This document shows positions 1 through 13,054 of a stretch of 15,076 bases of DNA, in pieces. Origin of the DNA: Nocardioides sp. GTDB taxonomy: Bacteria > Actinomycetota > Actinomycetes > Propionibacteriales > Nocardioidaceae. The notes beneath the pieces were generated by a model, which ran no database searches, was not told the origin of the DNA, and saw only the letters and a list, made by a program, of their open reading frames with translations. Where the stretch lies: positions 1 to 15,076 of the forward strand of contig JAJPEO010000099.1 of assembly GCA_021166815.1 (NCBI GenBank), given 5' to 3'. The position numbers were made by a program, and so were the translations under genes. The first letter of the stretch is position 1, and each line of letters starts with the position of its first letter.

Positions 1-713
1 CAGGTCGGCCTCGGCGAAGAGGTTGCGGACGCTGGTCAGGGCCAGCTCCCACCCGTCGCTGGCCGTGCGCAGGAACTGCTGCAGCATCGCGAGCTGGAGC
101 GTCGACCCGGTGGGCTCGTCGACGAGGTCGAGCCAGCCGTAGAGCGCCGCGACGTGCTCGGACCCGGCCTCGGTGAGCACCTGGTGGATGGAGATGTCGG
201 GGTTGACCCCCGGGGTGACCTTGCGGAACACCTTCATGAGCGAGTCCTCGCCGAAGGCGACCGAGGAGTTGGACTGCTCGCCGCTGAAGAGCGTGGAGTG
301 CGCGTCGAGGTCGAGGTCGTGGCCGGGCAGGCGGTGGAACACGAGGTCGCCGCGACGGGTGGCGTCGCCGTCGGTCGCTGCGAACGCCTCCAGCCACAGG
401 GCCATGGCCTCGCGGTCGTGCACGGCGTCGTAGACGTGGACGGGTCCGAGCTCGTCGTCGTCCCAGGCGCCGACGACCGCGTGGGTCAGACGGCCCTGGG
501 GCTCGGCGTAGAGGGCGAGCGGGGCCTGGTAGAGCTCGGTGCCCCCCTCCTCGTCGAGGTAGGTCACCGCCAGCAGGTCGACGACCGCGCGGACGCCGTC
601 ACCCTCGAGGGAGCCGACGCGCCGAGTCGCGGTGAGCTCCCACGGGCGTCCCTTGCCCCCGAACCAGCGCGCCTGGCCCAACCAGCCCGCCAGGGCGGTG
701 ATGTCGTGGCCGT

Positions 714-717
<4 letters not shown>
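1..717 (-). CDS. mak: Maltokinase (Mak/Pep2), N-terminal 239 residues, cut by left edge
   Basis: ATP-dependent maltokinase makes maltose 1-phosphate, the GlgE donor, from maltose in the cytoplasm. I translated the minus strand from the ATG at 717-715; the frame stays open to base 1, giving 239 residues of a protein usually near 450. Seen: an N-terminal [14 protein letters not shown] (residues 11-24) like the WL.RQRW..GK.R opening of actinobacterial maltokinases, VTYLDEEG (51-58), [11 protein letters not shown] (147-157), a conserved Lys in MKVFRK (K162) and [20 protein letters not shown] (169-188), all recalled from mycobacterial Mak. The catalytic aspartates of the aminoglycoside-phosphotransferase-like lobe lie in the missing part. 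The start codon overlaps the treS stop (ATGA), so it is probably translationally coupled to treS. In mycobacteria Mak and TreS form a complex. Family call is secure; completeness beyond the edge is unknown. Confidence 0.92.
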
Positions 718-2434
<1,717 letters not shown>

Positions 2435-2438
<4 letters not shown>

Positions 2439-4405
2439 CGGGGCCTCCTGACGGTGAGCACGTGAGCCGGTTCGACCGCCGGGTCGAGGCGTACGTAGGC
2501 GTGCTGGCTCCAGCTCCAGCTCTCACCGCTGATCTCGTCGTGGGCGACGAACGAGTCGTGCCAGCCCATGCCGAGCGCCGGCATGTCGAGGTGGACCATC
2601 GTCTCGCGCGTGGAGTGGGGGTCCAGGTTGACGACCACGACGACGACGTCGTCCTCGTGGCGCTTGCTGAACACCAGCACCTGGTCGTCGTCGCTGGCGT
2701 GGATGCTGACGTTGCGCAGCAGGTGCAGCGCGGGGTGCGCGCGACGGACCTCGTTGAGCCGGGTGAGGTAGGGCGCGAGGGTGCGCCCCTCGGCAGCGGC
2801 ACCGTCCCAGTCGCGCACGCGGATCTCGTACTTCTCCGAGTCGAGGTACTCCTCGGACCCGGGACGCACCGCCACGTGCTCGAACAGCTCGTAGCCGGCG
2901 TAGACGCCCCAGCTCGGCGAGCCCATCGCGGCGAGCACGGCCCGCACCTTGAACGCGGCCGGCCCGCCGTACTGCAGGTAGGAGTGCAGGATGTCGGGGG
3001 TGTTGACGAAGAAGTTGGGCCGCATCACGTGGTCGGACTCGCGCGAGACCTCGATGAGGTAGTCGGCCAGCTCCTTCTTCCCGGTGCGCCACGTGAAGTA
3101 GGTGTAGCTCTGGTGGAAGCCCACCGAGCCCAGGGCGTGCATCATCGCGGGACGGGTGAACGCCTCGGACAGGAAGACCACGTCGGGGTCGGTGCGACGC
3201 ACCTCGGCCAGCAGCCACTCCCAGAACGCCAGCGGCTTGGTGTGGGGGTTGTCGACGCGGAAGATGCGCACCCCGTGCGACATCCACACCCGCACCACGC
3301 GCAGCACCTCGCGGCAGATGCCGGCAGGGTCGTTGTCGAAGTTGACGGGGTAGATGTCCTGGTACTTCTTCGGCGGGTTCTCGGCGTAGGCGATGGTGCC
3401 GTCGGCGCGGGTGGTGAAGAACTGCGGGTGGCTCTCCACCCACGGGTGGTCGGGGGCGGCCTGCAGCGCGAGGTCCAGGGCGACCTCGAGCCCGAGCTCG
3501 CCCGCCCTGGCCACGAAGGCGTCGAAGTCCTCGAAGGTGCCGAGGTCGGGATGGATGGCGTCGTGGCCGCCGTGGCGGCTGCCGATCGCCCAGGGTGAAC
3601 CGGGGTCGGTGGGCCCCGGCGTCAGCGTGTTGTTGGGCCCCTTGCGGTTGACCTCGCCGATGGGGTGGATCGGGGGGAGGTAGACGACGTCGAAGCCCAT
3701 CTCCGCCACCGCCTCCAGGCGCTTGGCGGCCGTCGCGAAGGTGCCGCTGCGCACGGTGCCGGTGCTCGCGTCCCGGGTGGCCCCCTCCGAGCGCGGGAAG
3801 AACTCGTACCAGCTGCCGAACAGCGCCCGGGACCGGTCGGCGCGGAAGGGGTACGGGCCCTCGACACTGAGCAGGTCGCGCAGGGGGTGGGCGTGGAGCA
3901 CCGCGAGGAGGGCGGGGTCCTGCAGCGCCGCGAGGCGGGCGGCCACGGGACGCTCGCCGTCGGCGGCGGCGCTGGTCGCGCCCCGGACCAGCGCGCTCTC
4001 CTCGGCGTCGAGGTCACCCTCGGCGAGGACGCGCTCGAGCAGCAGGCCGCCCTCGGTGAACATGAGCTCCACGTCGACGCCGGCGGGGATCTTGATGCCG
4101 GCGTCGTGCTGCCACGTGGCGAGTGGGTCGGACCACGAGTGGATCTCGAAGGTCCAGTCGCCGACGGCGTCGGGCGTCACCCAGGCCTCCCAGCGGTCGG
4201 TGCCCTGGCCGATGGAGACCATGCGGACGGGAGCGTGGCGTACGCCCGCGGGATCGGTCACCACGACCTCGGCGCCGAGCTTGTCGTGACCCTCCCGGAA
4301 CACCGTGGCCCGTACGGGCATGGGTTCACCGATGGTCGCCTTCGCGGCGTGGCGACCGAGATCGACGACGGGGGAGACGTCCGTGACCGGGATGCGACCA
4401 ACCAT
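2435..4405 (-). CDS. glgE: Alpha-1,4-glucan:maltose-1-phosphate maltosyltransferase (GlgE)
   Basis: GlgE (EC 2.4.99.16, GH13) transfers maltose from maltose 1-phosphate to the non-reducing end of alpha-1,4-glucans. Product is 656 residues. Seen: the N-terminal beta-domain opening [19 protein letters not shown], the [15 protein letters not shown] segment (194-208), [18 protein letters not shown] (243-260), nucleophile D385 in [10 protein letters not shown], acid/base E414 in FLSEAFTRP, and D471 in VNTPDIL. All three are displaced by nine residues from the Streptomyces coelicolor GlgE residues 394, 423 and 480 that I recall. The frame is open upstream to 4930, but the family N-terminus starts at the ATG at 4405, and the extension reads through the peptidase terminator and gene, so I reject it. 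Upstream only a weak G-run (GTGGGGGC) precedes the ATG. It is the first gene of the glgE-treS-mak operon and is probably transcribed from the 45 bp between the terminator hairpin and the start. Confidence 0.97.
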
Positions 4406-4450
4406 GCCCCCACACTTGCGAACCCGTGGTGACGACGCAAGCCGAGGGCC
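4406..4450 (-). promoter_or_regulatory. Probable glgE promoter region (no clear boxes)
   Basis: This short gap between the M36 terminator hairpin and the glgE ATG is the only non-coding space in which an operon promoter could sit. On the minus strand TTGCGT is followed after 16 bases by CAAGTG, a poor -35/-10 pair, ending seven bases before the ATG. No TANNNT box and no strong Shine-Dalgarno are present. A promoter within the distal part of the peptidase gene, or read-through from it, is equally possible. Confidence 0.3.
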
Positions 4451-4480
4451 CGGGGGCGAGCCGCTCCCGGCTCGCCCCCG
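4451..4480 (-). terminator. GC-rich hairpin terminator of the M36 peptidase gene
   Basis: A perfect 12-bp inverted repeat (CGGGGGCGAGCC at 4451-4462 and its complement at 4469-4480) surrounds a 6-base loop. It begins 8 bases past the peptidase stop codon in the direction of that gene. There is no T-run after it on the minus strand. Such U-less, very stable hairpins are common at the ends of actinobacterial transcripts. It separates the peptidase gene from glgE and argues for independent transcription of the two. Confidence 0.75.
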
Positions 4481-4488
4481 CCCTTCGC

Positions 4489-7400
4489 TCACCAGCCGGC
4501 GCGGCTGACCGTGATGCGCCCGCGGGCACGCGACGCCGCGTGTCGCCGGCTGTCGGCCGGGACGAACCGCACGACCACCCGGTGCCGTCCGGGACGCAGC
4601 CGGCGGTTCACCAGGATGCGGGCCCGTCCCGTGCGCGTGGCCACCTTCCTCCACAGCCGACCGTCGATCCTCACCACGAACCTGCCCGCCGCCCGGGAGC
4701 CGTCGGCGGCCAGGGTGCGCAGCACCAGCAGCGGGGCGGCGTTCCTCGGGGTCTGGAACGCGCGCCGGATCCGCATCCGCAGCCGGGTGGCTGCCTGGGT
4801 CGCGGAGTCGCTGAAGACCTGCAGCTCGGCGGCGTGCACGATGGTGCCGCGGTCCGACCCGGTCCTGCAGTCGGTCAGCAGCGTGGCGCTCGCGGTCTGC
4901 TGGCCGGCGTACGCCGCCTGCCCGGTGCACTGGTTCTCCAGGGTCACCAGCCGCACCGCGGCCGCCTGCGTGTCAGGCACGTCGAACGCGCGCAGCGTCA
5001 GGTCGGGGGCCACCGGCCTGGGCAGGCCGGACGGGAACGCGTCGGCGGGGGAGGTGTAGAAGCGCCGCCACGTCGCGCCGGCGGAGTCGCACTCGCTCGT
5101 GCAGGCCTCGAGCGCGAAGCGCCGCAGGGCGGTGAAGCGCGAGCCGGAGTCGGGGTCCTCCGCGAGCGGCACGGGGCTGTCCGAGGCGGGCGCGGGGGTG
5201 AGGAAGGCGCTCACCCCGACGCGACGCACCGTCTGCACCCCGCCGGCCAGGTCGACCGTGACGGACGGGTGGGACTCGTCCACGTTGGCCTCGGTCACAC
5301 CACCCCAGTTGGTCGCCTCGGTGCCGTCGATCAGGGCGTCCGCGTTGCGGGACCCCTCGGTCGCGGCGATCACGCGGGCGCCGGCGGCACGGCTGGCGAG
5401 GTTCACCGAGTCGCGCACGACCTCCGTACGGCTGCTCTCGCCGGCGCGGACGGTCATCGTCCAGCGGGTGAAGCCGTGCGTGGGGGAGACGGCGAGCATC
5501 CGGTAGCGGCCCGGCGTGAAGGTGGCGCGGGCGTCGAGGGGCGTGCCGGGGTCGGTGTCGGCCACCGGCGTCACGCGGGCCTCGTAGTCGCCGACGTAGA
5601 TCCGCGCCTTGCCCCGGCTCGAGAAGGTGACGGTCGTGGCCGGGCCGCGCGGGGTGGTGAAGTCCGGTGTCGGCTCGTGGCTGTCGGCGTCCGACACACT
5701 GGCCTTCGCGCCCATCCCGCGGCGCGCGAAGGCGGCCCACATGACGTCCTGGTTGGCGCCCCCGAACCGCATGCGGTCGGCAGCGAGCATCGCGTCACGG
5801 GCGTCCAGCATCGACGTGGCCCCCTGCTGCAGCAGGTAGGAGTCGAACATCAGCTGCACCCAGCGGCGGTTGCCCGGGCAGGTCGCCACCGGTCGGGGAG
5901 AGGTGGTGGCGCTCGCCTGCACGCAGGCCTGCTGGAGGCCACGGTCGGCGTACGGGTAGCGGGCGTCGTACTTGTCCACCAGGGCCTGGCGGACCTCCCA
6001 CATCGTGGCGTTCCAGATCTCGCCGTCGGCGTGGACCTCGGGGCCGGTGGTGTCGAAGCCGTAGTCGGAGTAGTTCAGCGGGTTGCGGTCGATGGCGTAG
6101 TCACGGATCGCCGTGCGCGTGTTGCCGGTGGCGTAGGCGCCCACCGCCCACACGTTGCCGCCGTTGGAGTAGCCGTGGCTGAACTGGTACTCGCCGGCGA
6201 TGAGGTCGCCCCAGCTCTCGCCCATGGCGCCGCCCTGCTCGGAGGTGAGGCCCTCGTCGGGGCCGGCGACCATGCGGTTGGTGATGGCGTGGCCGTACTC
6301 GTGGGCCACGATGCCCATGTCGAGCCCGCCGTCCGTGCAGGGTGCGTAGAAGGCCCCCGCGATCGGCTCGAAGAGGTACTGGTTGGTGATGCCCGGGATG
6401 CCGTCCTGGAGCGTGATCTGGTTGGCGTTGTCGCGGCCGAGGAAGGTGGGGTCGCCGCCGGTCAGGGCGCCTGCCTGGGCGTTGCCGATCTCCTGGTCGC
6501 CGGGGACGCCCCCGCGCGAGCCGTTGTCGAGCTGCAGGTTGTACGTGTCCTCGGTGAAGCCGAGGTAGTAGGAGTAGTCGTGCATCCGGTTGTGGGCGAC
6601 GAACAGGTTGCCCACGGAGGCGTCGATGTCGTTGCCGCCCGGCACGAGCTGGGCGACGTCGCACCGGCTGTTGTTCCAGGCGTCGGTGAACTCGGTGAGG
6701 TACTCGCGCGTCAGCGACACCGGCGCCTGGGCCAGCCCGCCTGGGGTGAGCGGGCTCGCCCACGCCTCGTGCGTGTTGGCGTTGTTGCCGACGGTGGTGA
6801 ACGTGGGCGCGGCACCGATGGTGTCCCACGGCCCGAAGGCGGCGACGTTGCGCAGCTCACCGGGCGGCGTGGTGCACACGGGGTCGTCGAGCTTCCAGCA
6901 GCCGACCACCGAGTTCGTCGGCACCTCGGTGGGGCCGTCGAGCGAGGGGTTGGCCGTGAAGTAGCGCCAGCGCGGGGTGGGCTGGAGGCTACTGGCGTCC
7001 GGCGCCGCCTGGTCGCTGGTGGTCACGGCCAGGGCGTACTGGCCGACCACGGCGGAGGCGGGGTCGAACGGGCACACCTGGGCGGCGTACGCACCCTGCG
7101 GGATCGTCCCGGCCGAGTAGGTGGCGACCTCGGGGTTGGTGGCCAGGTCGCCGGCGACGAGGAGTCGGCCCGACCCGTCCCAGATCTTCACCACGAAGTC
7201 GTCGGTCGGCGCGCCGGTCGCCACCGCGGTGATCTGGCGGGTCAGGTCGTCGGTGAGCTCGAAGGCGTGCTTCGGGCCGCACTCCGTGCCGGTGATCGTG
7301 CCGGTGAACAGGTCGTTGTACGCCATGTTGTCGACCTTGTTGTGGCGCACGAGGACCTCTCCGGTCACGGCGTCGACGAGCGAGGTGAACGCCAGGGCCG

Positions 7401-8220
7401 CGCCACCGGCGACGTCGACGACGTTGGCCTCGAGCACCGGTCGGACCGATCCGTCGGCCAGGGGCAGGGCGCGCAGACGCACCTGCTGCTCCTGGGCGAA
7501 GCCGGGCACGTCGAGCCGGGTCCATCCGCGGGAGACGGTGCTGGTGATGCCGGCCAGGGCGTCACCGGTCACGCCGCGCCCGAGGTCCCTGGCCGCCTCC
7601 AGCCAGGCCTCGCGGGGGCTGAGCTCTGCAGCGGGCACCGAGCCCGTGGTGCGCGCCAGCGAGGAGGACACGTACGCCACCTGGCCGTCGGCCACGCCGA
7701 CGGTCACCAGGCCACCGAGCGCAGGAGCCAGGCCGTCGAAGTCCTGGCGGAACAGCACCGCGCGGGCGGGGGAGCCGGTGAGGCGCTGCGAGCTGACCAG
7801 GACCAGGTCCTCGACGGCGTCGCGGGTCAGGCCCAGGACGTCGGCGTGTGCCTCCAGCCAGGCCCGGGCCCCCTCGACCGGGTCGCCCGGCGCGTCGCCG
7901 AGGCTCCCGTCGTCGGGCAGCAAGGAGGCCGGCGTGCCGAACGAGCTCCACCGCACCGACTGCAGGCCGAGGCGGCCCGCGGCCGTGCGCTGGACGTCCG
8001 AGGGAAGGGCCGTCCCGCGCAGGTCGCGGTCGGTCGGGCCCGCGACGGGATCGCCGAGGGTGCGGACGTCGGGGGGAGTGGGACCGGGACGATCAGCGGC
8101 GGCGGTCGTGGGCAGCGTGGACCCGGCGGCGGGGCTGCCGAGGGCGGGCAGCGTGCCCACGGCGACCAGGGCGGCGAGCGCCAGCGAGAGACCGTGGCGG
8201 CGGGAGGGGGACGTGGTCAT
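4489..8220 (-). CDS. Secreted M36 (fungalysin-type) zinc metallopeptidase, multidomain
   Basis: An exported zinc endopeptidase of 1243 residues. Seen: a signal peptide (Arg-Arg near residues 7-8, hydrophobic 11-28, Ala/Gly-rich cleavage zone around 29-33); a propeptide region with FTP/PepSY-like character to about 300; a beta-rich insert at about 305-405 (DFVVKIWDGSGR, YALAVTTSD) resembling PPC- or CUB-like modules; the catalytic domain at about 415-855 with HEYGH at 640-644 and the third zinc ligand E668 in GGAMGESWGD, spaced as in fungalysin; a discoidin-like module at about 940-1138 (NADALIDGTEATNWGG to AELQVF); and a basic Ig-like tail at 1145-1243. Glu641 is the expected catalytic base. 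The ATG at 8220 has only a weak GATGAG upstream. It lies between glgE and glgP in glgE orientation and ends in its own terminator, so a metabolic link with glycogen is not implied. Family call is sure; outer domain names are inference from pattern. Confidence 0.93.
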   Translation of the reverse strand: MTTSPSRRHGLSLALAALVAVGTLPALGSPAAGSTLPTTAAADRPGPTPPDVRTLGDPVAGPTDRDLRGTALPSDVQRTAAGRLGLQSVRWSSFGTPASLLPDDGSLGDAPGDPVEGARAWLEAHADVLGLTRDAVEDLVLVSSQRLTGSPARAVLFRQDFDGLAPALGGLVTVGVADGQVAYVSSSLARTTGSVPAAELSPREAWLEAARDLGRGVTGDALAGITSTVSRGWTRLDVPGFAQEQQVRLRALPLADGSVRPVLEANVVDVAGGAALAFTSLVDAVTGEVLVRHNKVDNMAYNDLFTGTITGTECGPKHAFELTDDLTRQITAVATGAPTDDFVVKIWDGSGRLLVAGDLATNPEVATYSAGTIPQGAYAAQVCPFDPASAVVGQYALAVTTSDQAAPDASSLQPTPRWRYFTANPSLDGPTEVPTNSVVGCWKLDDPVCTTPPGELRNVAAFGPWDTIGAAPTFTTVGNNANTHEAWASPLTPGGLAQAPVSLTREYLTEFTDAWNNSRCDVAQLVPGGNDIDASVGNLFVAHNRMHDYSYYLGFTEDTYNLQLDNGSRGGVPGDQEIGNAQAGALTGGDPTFLGRDNANQITLQDGIPGITNQYLFEPIAGAFYAPCTDGGLDMGIVAHEYGHAITNRMVAGPDEGLTSEQGGAMGESWGDLIAGEYQFSHGYSNGGNVWAVGAYATGNTRTAIRDYAIDRNPLNYSDYGFDTTGPEVHADGEIWNATMWEVRQALVDKYDARYPYADRGLQQACVQASATTSPRPVATCPGNRRWVQLMFDSYLLQQGATSMLDARDAMLAADRMRFGGANQDVMWAAFARRGMGAKASVSDADSHEPTPDFTTPRGPATTVTFSSRGKARIYVGDYEARVTPVADTDPGTPLDARATFTPGRYRMLAVSPTHGFTRWTMTVRAGESSRTEVVRDSVNLASRAAGARVIAATEGSRNADALIDGTEATNWGGVTEANVDESHPSVTVDLAGGVQTVRRVGVSAFLTPAPASDSPVPLAEDPDSGSRFTALRRFALEACTSECDSAGATWRRFYTSPADAFPSGLPRPVAPDLTLRAFDVPDTQAAAVRLVTLENQCTGQAAYAGQQTASATLLTDCRTGSDRGTIVHAAELQVFSDSATQAATRLRMRIRRAFQTPRNAAPLLVLRTLAADGSRAAGRFVVRIDGRLWRKVATRTGRARILVNRRLRPGRHRVVVRFVPADSRRHAASRARGRITVSRAGW

Positions 8221-8274
8221 GACTCATCAACGCCGGGTCGGCTCGCCGGGTTATGCACGCGCAGGGGCTGGTTT

Positions 8275-8290
8275 GTTGGAACGATCCAAC
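8275..8290. promoter_or_regulatory. Candidate LacI-family operator palindrome
   Basis: GTTGGAACGATCCAAC is a 16-base near-perfect palindrome: 6-base arms GTTGGA and TCCAAC match exactly, and only one symmetric pair is broken in the centre. The central CG and the overall length are typical of operators bound by LacI-family sugar regulators. It overlaps the glgP -35 hexamer, a position suited to repression. The regulator is not in the window, and a chance palindrome cannot be excluded. Confidence 0.5.
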
Positions 8291-8305
8291 CGCGTCGGTT
8301 ACGGT
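8276..8305 (+). promoter_or_regulatory. glgP promoter, predicted to give a leaderless mRNA
   Basis: The -35 TTGGAA (8276-8281) and -10 TACGGT (8300-8305, fits TANNNT) are separated by 18 bases. With the -10 ending at -7, transcription would start at 8312, the G of the glgP GTG. No Shine-Dalgarno precedes that GTG, which agrees with leaderless translation, common in Actinobacteria. Confidence 0.6.
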
Positions 8306-8311
8306 GCTCGG

Positions 8312-10887
8312 GTGCGTGCCATTCGTCGTTTCACCGTCCGTCCGGTCATCCCCGAGTCCCTCGAGGCGCTCTCCGCGCTCGCGCTCAACCTGCGGTGGTC
8401 CTGGCATCCGCCGACCCAGGACCTCTTCGCATCGGTCGACCCCGAGCTGTGGACCCAGGTCCACCGCGACCCGATGCGCCTCCTCGGTGCGGTCAGCACC
8501 GACCGCCTGCAGGAGCTGAGCACCGACGAGGACTTCCTGCGCCGGCTCGGCGAGATCCACGGCGACCTCCAGCGCTACCTCACCGAGGACCGCTGGTACG
8601 CCCGCCGTGCCGGCGACGACGCTCCACGCTCCATCGCCTACTTCTCGCCCGAGTACGGCATCACCTCGGTGCTGCCCCAGTACTCCGGCGGCCTCGGCAT
8701 CCTCGCCGGCGACCACCTCAAGGCGTCGTCCGACCTGGGCATCCCGCTGGTCGGCGTCGGCCTGCTCTACCTCCACGGCTACTTCAAGCAGGCCCTGGAC
8801 CGCGACGGGTGGCAGCAGGAGAGCTACCCCGTCCTCGACCCCGACGAGCTGCCGCTGACGCAGCTGCGCGAGGCCGACGGAACCCGGGCCACGGTCACGC
8901 TGCCGCTTCCCGACGGGCCGGACCTCGTGGCCCGCATCCTCGTCGCCCAGGTGGGCCGGGTGCCGCTGCTGCTGCTCGACACCGACATCGAGGAGAACAG
9001 CGCCCACTACCGCGAGATCACCGACCGCCTCTACGGCGGCAACTCCGAGCACCGCCTGCGCCAGGAGCTCCTGCTGGGCATCGGCGGCGTACGAGCCCTG
9101 CGCGCCTGGTCGCGCATCACCGGAGCGCCCGAGCCCGAGGTGTTCCACACCAACGAGGGCCACGCCGGCTTCCTCGGCATCGAGCGCATCCGCGAGCTCA
9201 CCGTCGCCGAGGGCGGCCCGAAGCTCGACTTCGACACCGCGCTCGAGGTCTCGCGCGCCGGCACGGTCTTCACGACCCACACCCCGGTGCCCGCGGGCAT
9301 CGACCGCTTCGACCGCGAGCTCGTCGAGCAGTACTTCGGCGGCAACTCGCCCACCCCGGGCGTTCCCGTGGAGCGGGTGCTCGCCCTGGGCGCGGAGGAC
9401 TACGAGGGCGGTGACCCCGGCGTCTTCAACATGGCGGTGATGGGCTTCCGCCTCGCCCAGCGCGCCAACGGCGTCTCCGAGCTGCACGGGCACGTCAGCC
9501 GCGGCATGTTCAACGGCCTCTGGCCCGCCTTCGACGAGGCGGAGGTCCCGATCACGTCCATCACCAACGGCGTGCACGGCCCGACGTGGGTCGCTCGCGA
9601 GGTCATGGAGCTGGCTGCGGCACGTGGAGTGGACGTCGACGACGACGACACCGACGCGCTCTGGCCCCTGGTCGATACCGTGTCGGACCGCGAGATCTGG
9701 GACCTCAAGCGCGTGCTGCGCGAGCGGCTGGTCGCCGACGCCCGCCGGCGCATCGCGGCGTCCGCGGCCAAGCGCGGCTTCGCCCCGGCGGAGTCGACGT
9801 GGACCGAGACGGCCCTGGACCCCGACGTCCTGACCATCGGGTTCGCGCGCCGCGTGCCCACCTACAAGCGCCTGACCCTGATGCTGCGCGACCCCGCGCG
9901 GCTCAAGGCCCTGCTGCTCGACCCCGAGCGGCCCATCCAGCTCATCATCGCCGGCAAGTCCCACCCTGCCGACGAGACCGGCAAGAAGCTGGTCCAGCAG
10001 ATGGTTCGCTTCGCCGACGACCCCGAGGTGCGCCACCGCATCGCCTTCCTGCCCAACTACGACATCGCCATGGCCCAGCCCCTCTACCCCGGGTGCGACG
10101 TGTGGCTCAACAACCCGCTGCGCCCGTACGAGGCGTGCGGCACCTCCGGCATGAAGGCGGCCCTCAACGGCGGCCTCAACCTGTCGATCCTCGACGGCTG
10201 GTGGGACGAGTGGTACGACGGCGAGAACGGCTGGGCGATCCCGTCCGCCGACGGGATCGACGACCACGACCGGCGCGACGACCTCGAGGCCGCCGCGCTC
10301 TACGACCTGCTCGAGAACGACGTCGTGCCGCGCTTCTACGAGCGCAACCACGAGGGTGTGCCGCCGCGCTGGCTCGCGATGGTGCGCCACACGCTGAAGT
10401 CGCTCGGGCCCAAGGTGCTCGCGACGCGCCAGGTGCGCGACTACGTCAGGGACCTGTACGCCCCGGCGGCCCGCACGGCGCGCACGCTCAACAGCGACTT
10501 CCACGGTGCGCGGGAGCTGTCGGAGTGGAAGCAGCGCGTGCGCCAGGCGTGGGCCGGCGTCCGGGTCGAGCACGTCGACTCCGAGGGCGTCAGCGACCAG
10601 GCCGAGGTGGGCGACACCGTCGCCGTCCGGGCCTGGGTCGCGCTCGGAGACCTCACGCCCGACGACGTCGAGGTCCAGGTCGTGCACGGGACCATCGGCG
10701 GCGACGACCAGCTGGTGGAGTCCGCGGTCACGCCGATGGCCGTGGGGGAGTCCTACGACGGCAACCGCCACCGCTTCGACGCCGGCGTCGTCCTGCAGGA
10801 GGCTGGTTCCTTCGGCTACACCGTCCGCGTCGTGCCGCGCAACCGCGCGCTGGCGTCGGTGTCCGAGATGGGCCTGGTGGCCGAGCC

Positions 10888-10897
<10 letters not shown>
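8312..10897 (+). CDS. glgP: Glycogen / alpha-glucan phosphorylase (GT35)
   Basis: A PLP-dependent phosphorylase that releases glucose 1-phosphate from alpha-1,4-glucans, acting in the cytoplasm. The 861 residues match the short actinobacterial/Thermus-type GT35 enzymes. Seen: the N-terminal DUF3417-like block (RRFTVRP, LALNLRWSWHPPTQDLF, residues 5-39), IAYFSPEYGI (108-117), YSGGLGILAGDHLKASSDLG (124-143), FHTNEGHAGF (278-287), the phosphate/PLP region FARRVPTYKR (511-520), and the predicted PLP lysine K615 in CGTSGMKAALNGGLN. A C-terminal beta-sandwich follows from about residue 765. The GTG at 8312 is chosen because the family N-terminus starts there and the promoter predicts transcription starting on it; the frame is open upstream but unlike the family. 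It converges on glgX with a 10-bp overlap, and the two products work in sequence on glycogen branches. In mycobacteria glgP is directly divergent from glgE; here the peptidase gene intervenes. Confidence 0.95.
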
Positions 10898-13011
<2,114 letters not shown>

Positions 13012-13054
13012 GGTCTCGCCGACGTGGGTCCAGGTTCCGGGTGTCACGGGAGCC

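Larger units (their letters stand above)
8221..8311. promoter_or_regulatory. Divergent control region between the M36 peptidase gene and glgP
   Basis: This 91-bp gap must hold promoters for both divergent genes. The plus-strand signals for glgP are clear and listed separately. For the peptidase gene on the minus strand, CATAAC (8255-8250) preceded by TG is the best -10-like hexamer, but no good -35 lies at 16-18 bases from it. The LacI-type palindrome at 8275-8290 lies upstream of that element, so one protein bound there could affect both genes. Confidence 0.5.

Noticed and set aside
4406..4930. N-terminal extension of glgE up to 4930
   Set aside because: The family N-terminus matches from 4405. 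The extension would run through the terminator hairpin and the end of the peptidase gene, and it has no family similarity.
4426..9414. A stop-free plus-strand frame of 1662 codons antisense to the M36 gene and running into glgP
   Set aside because: It is the complement of a GC-rich coding frame. The translation is low-complexity Gly/Ala/Arg/Val/His sequence with no domain, and it overlaps two well-supported genes.
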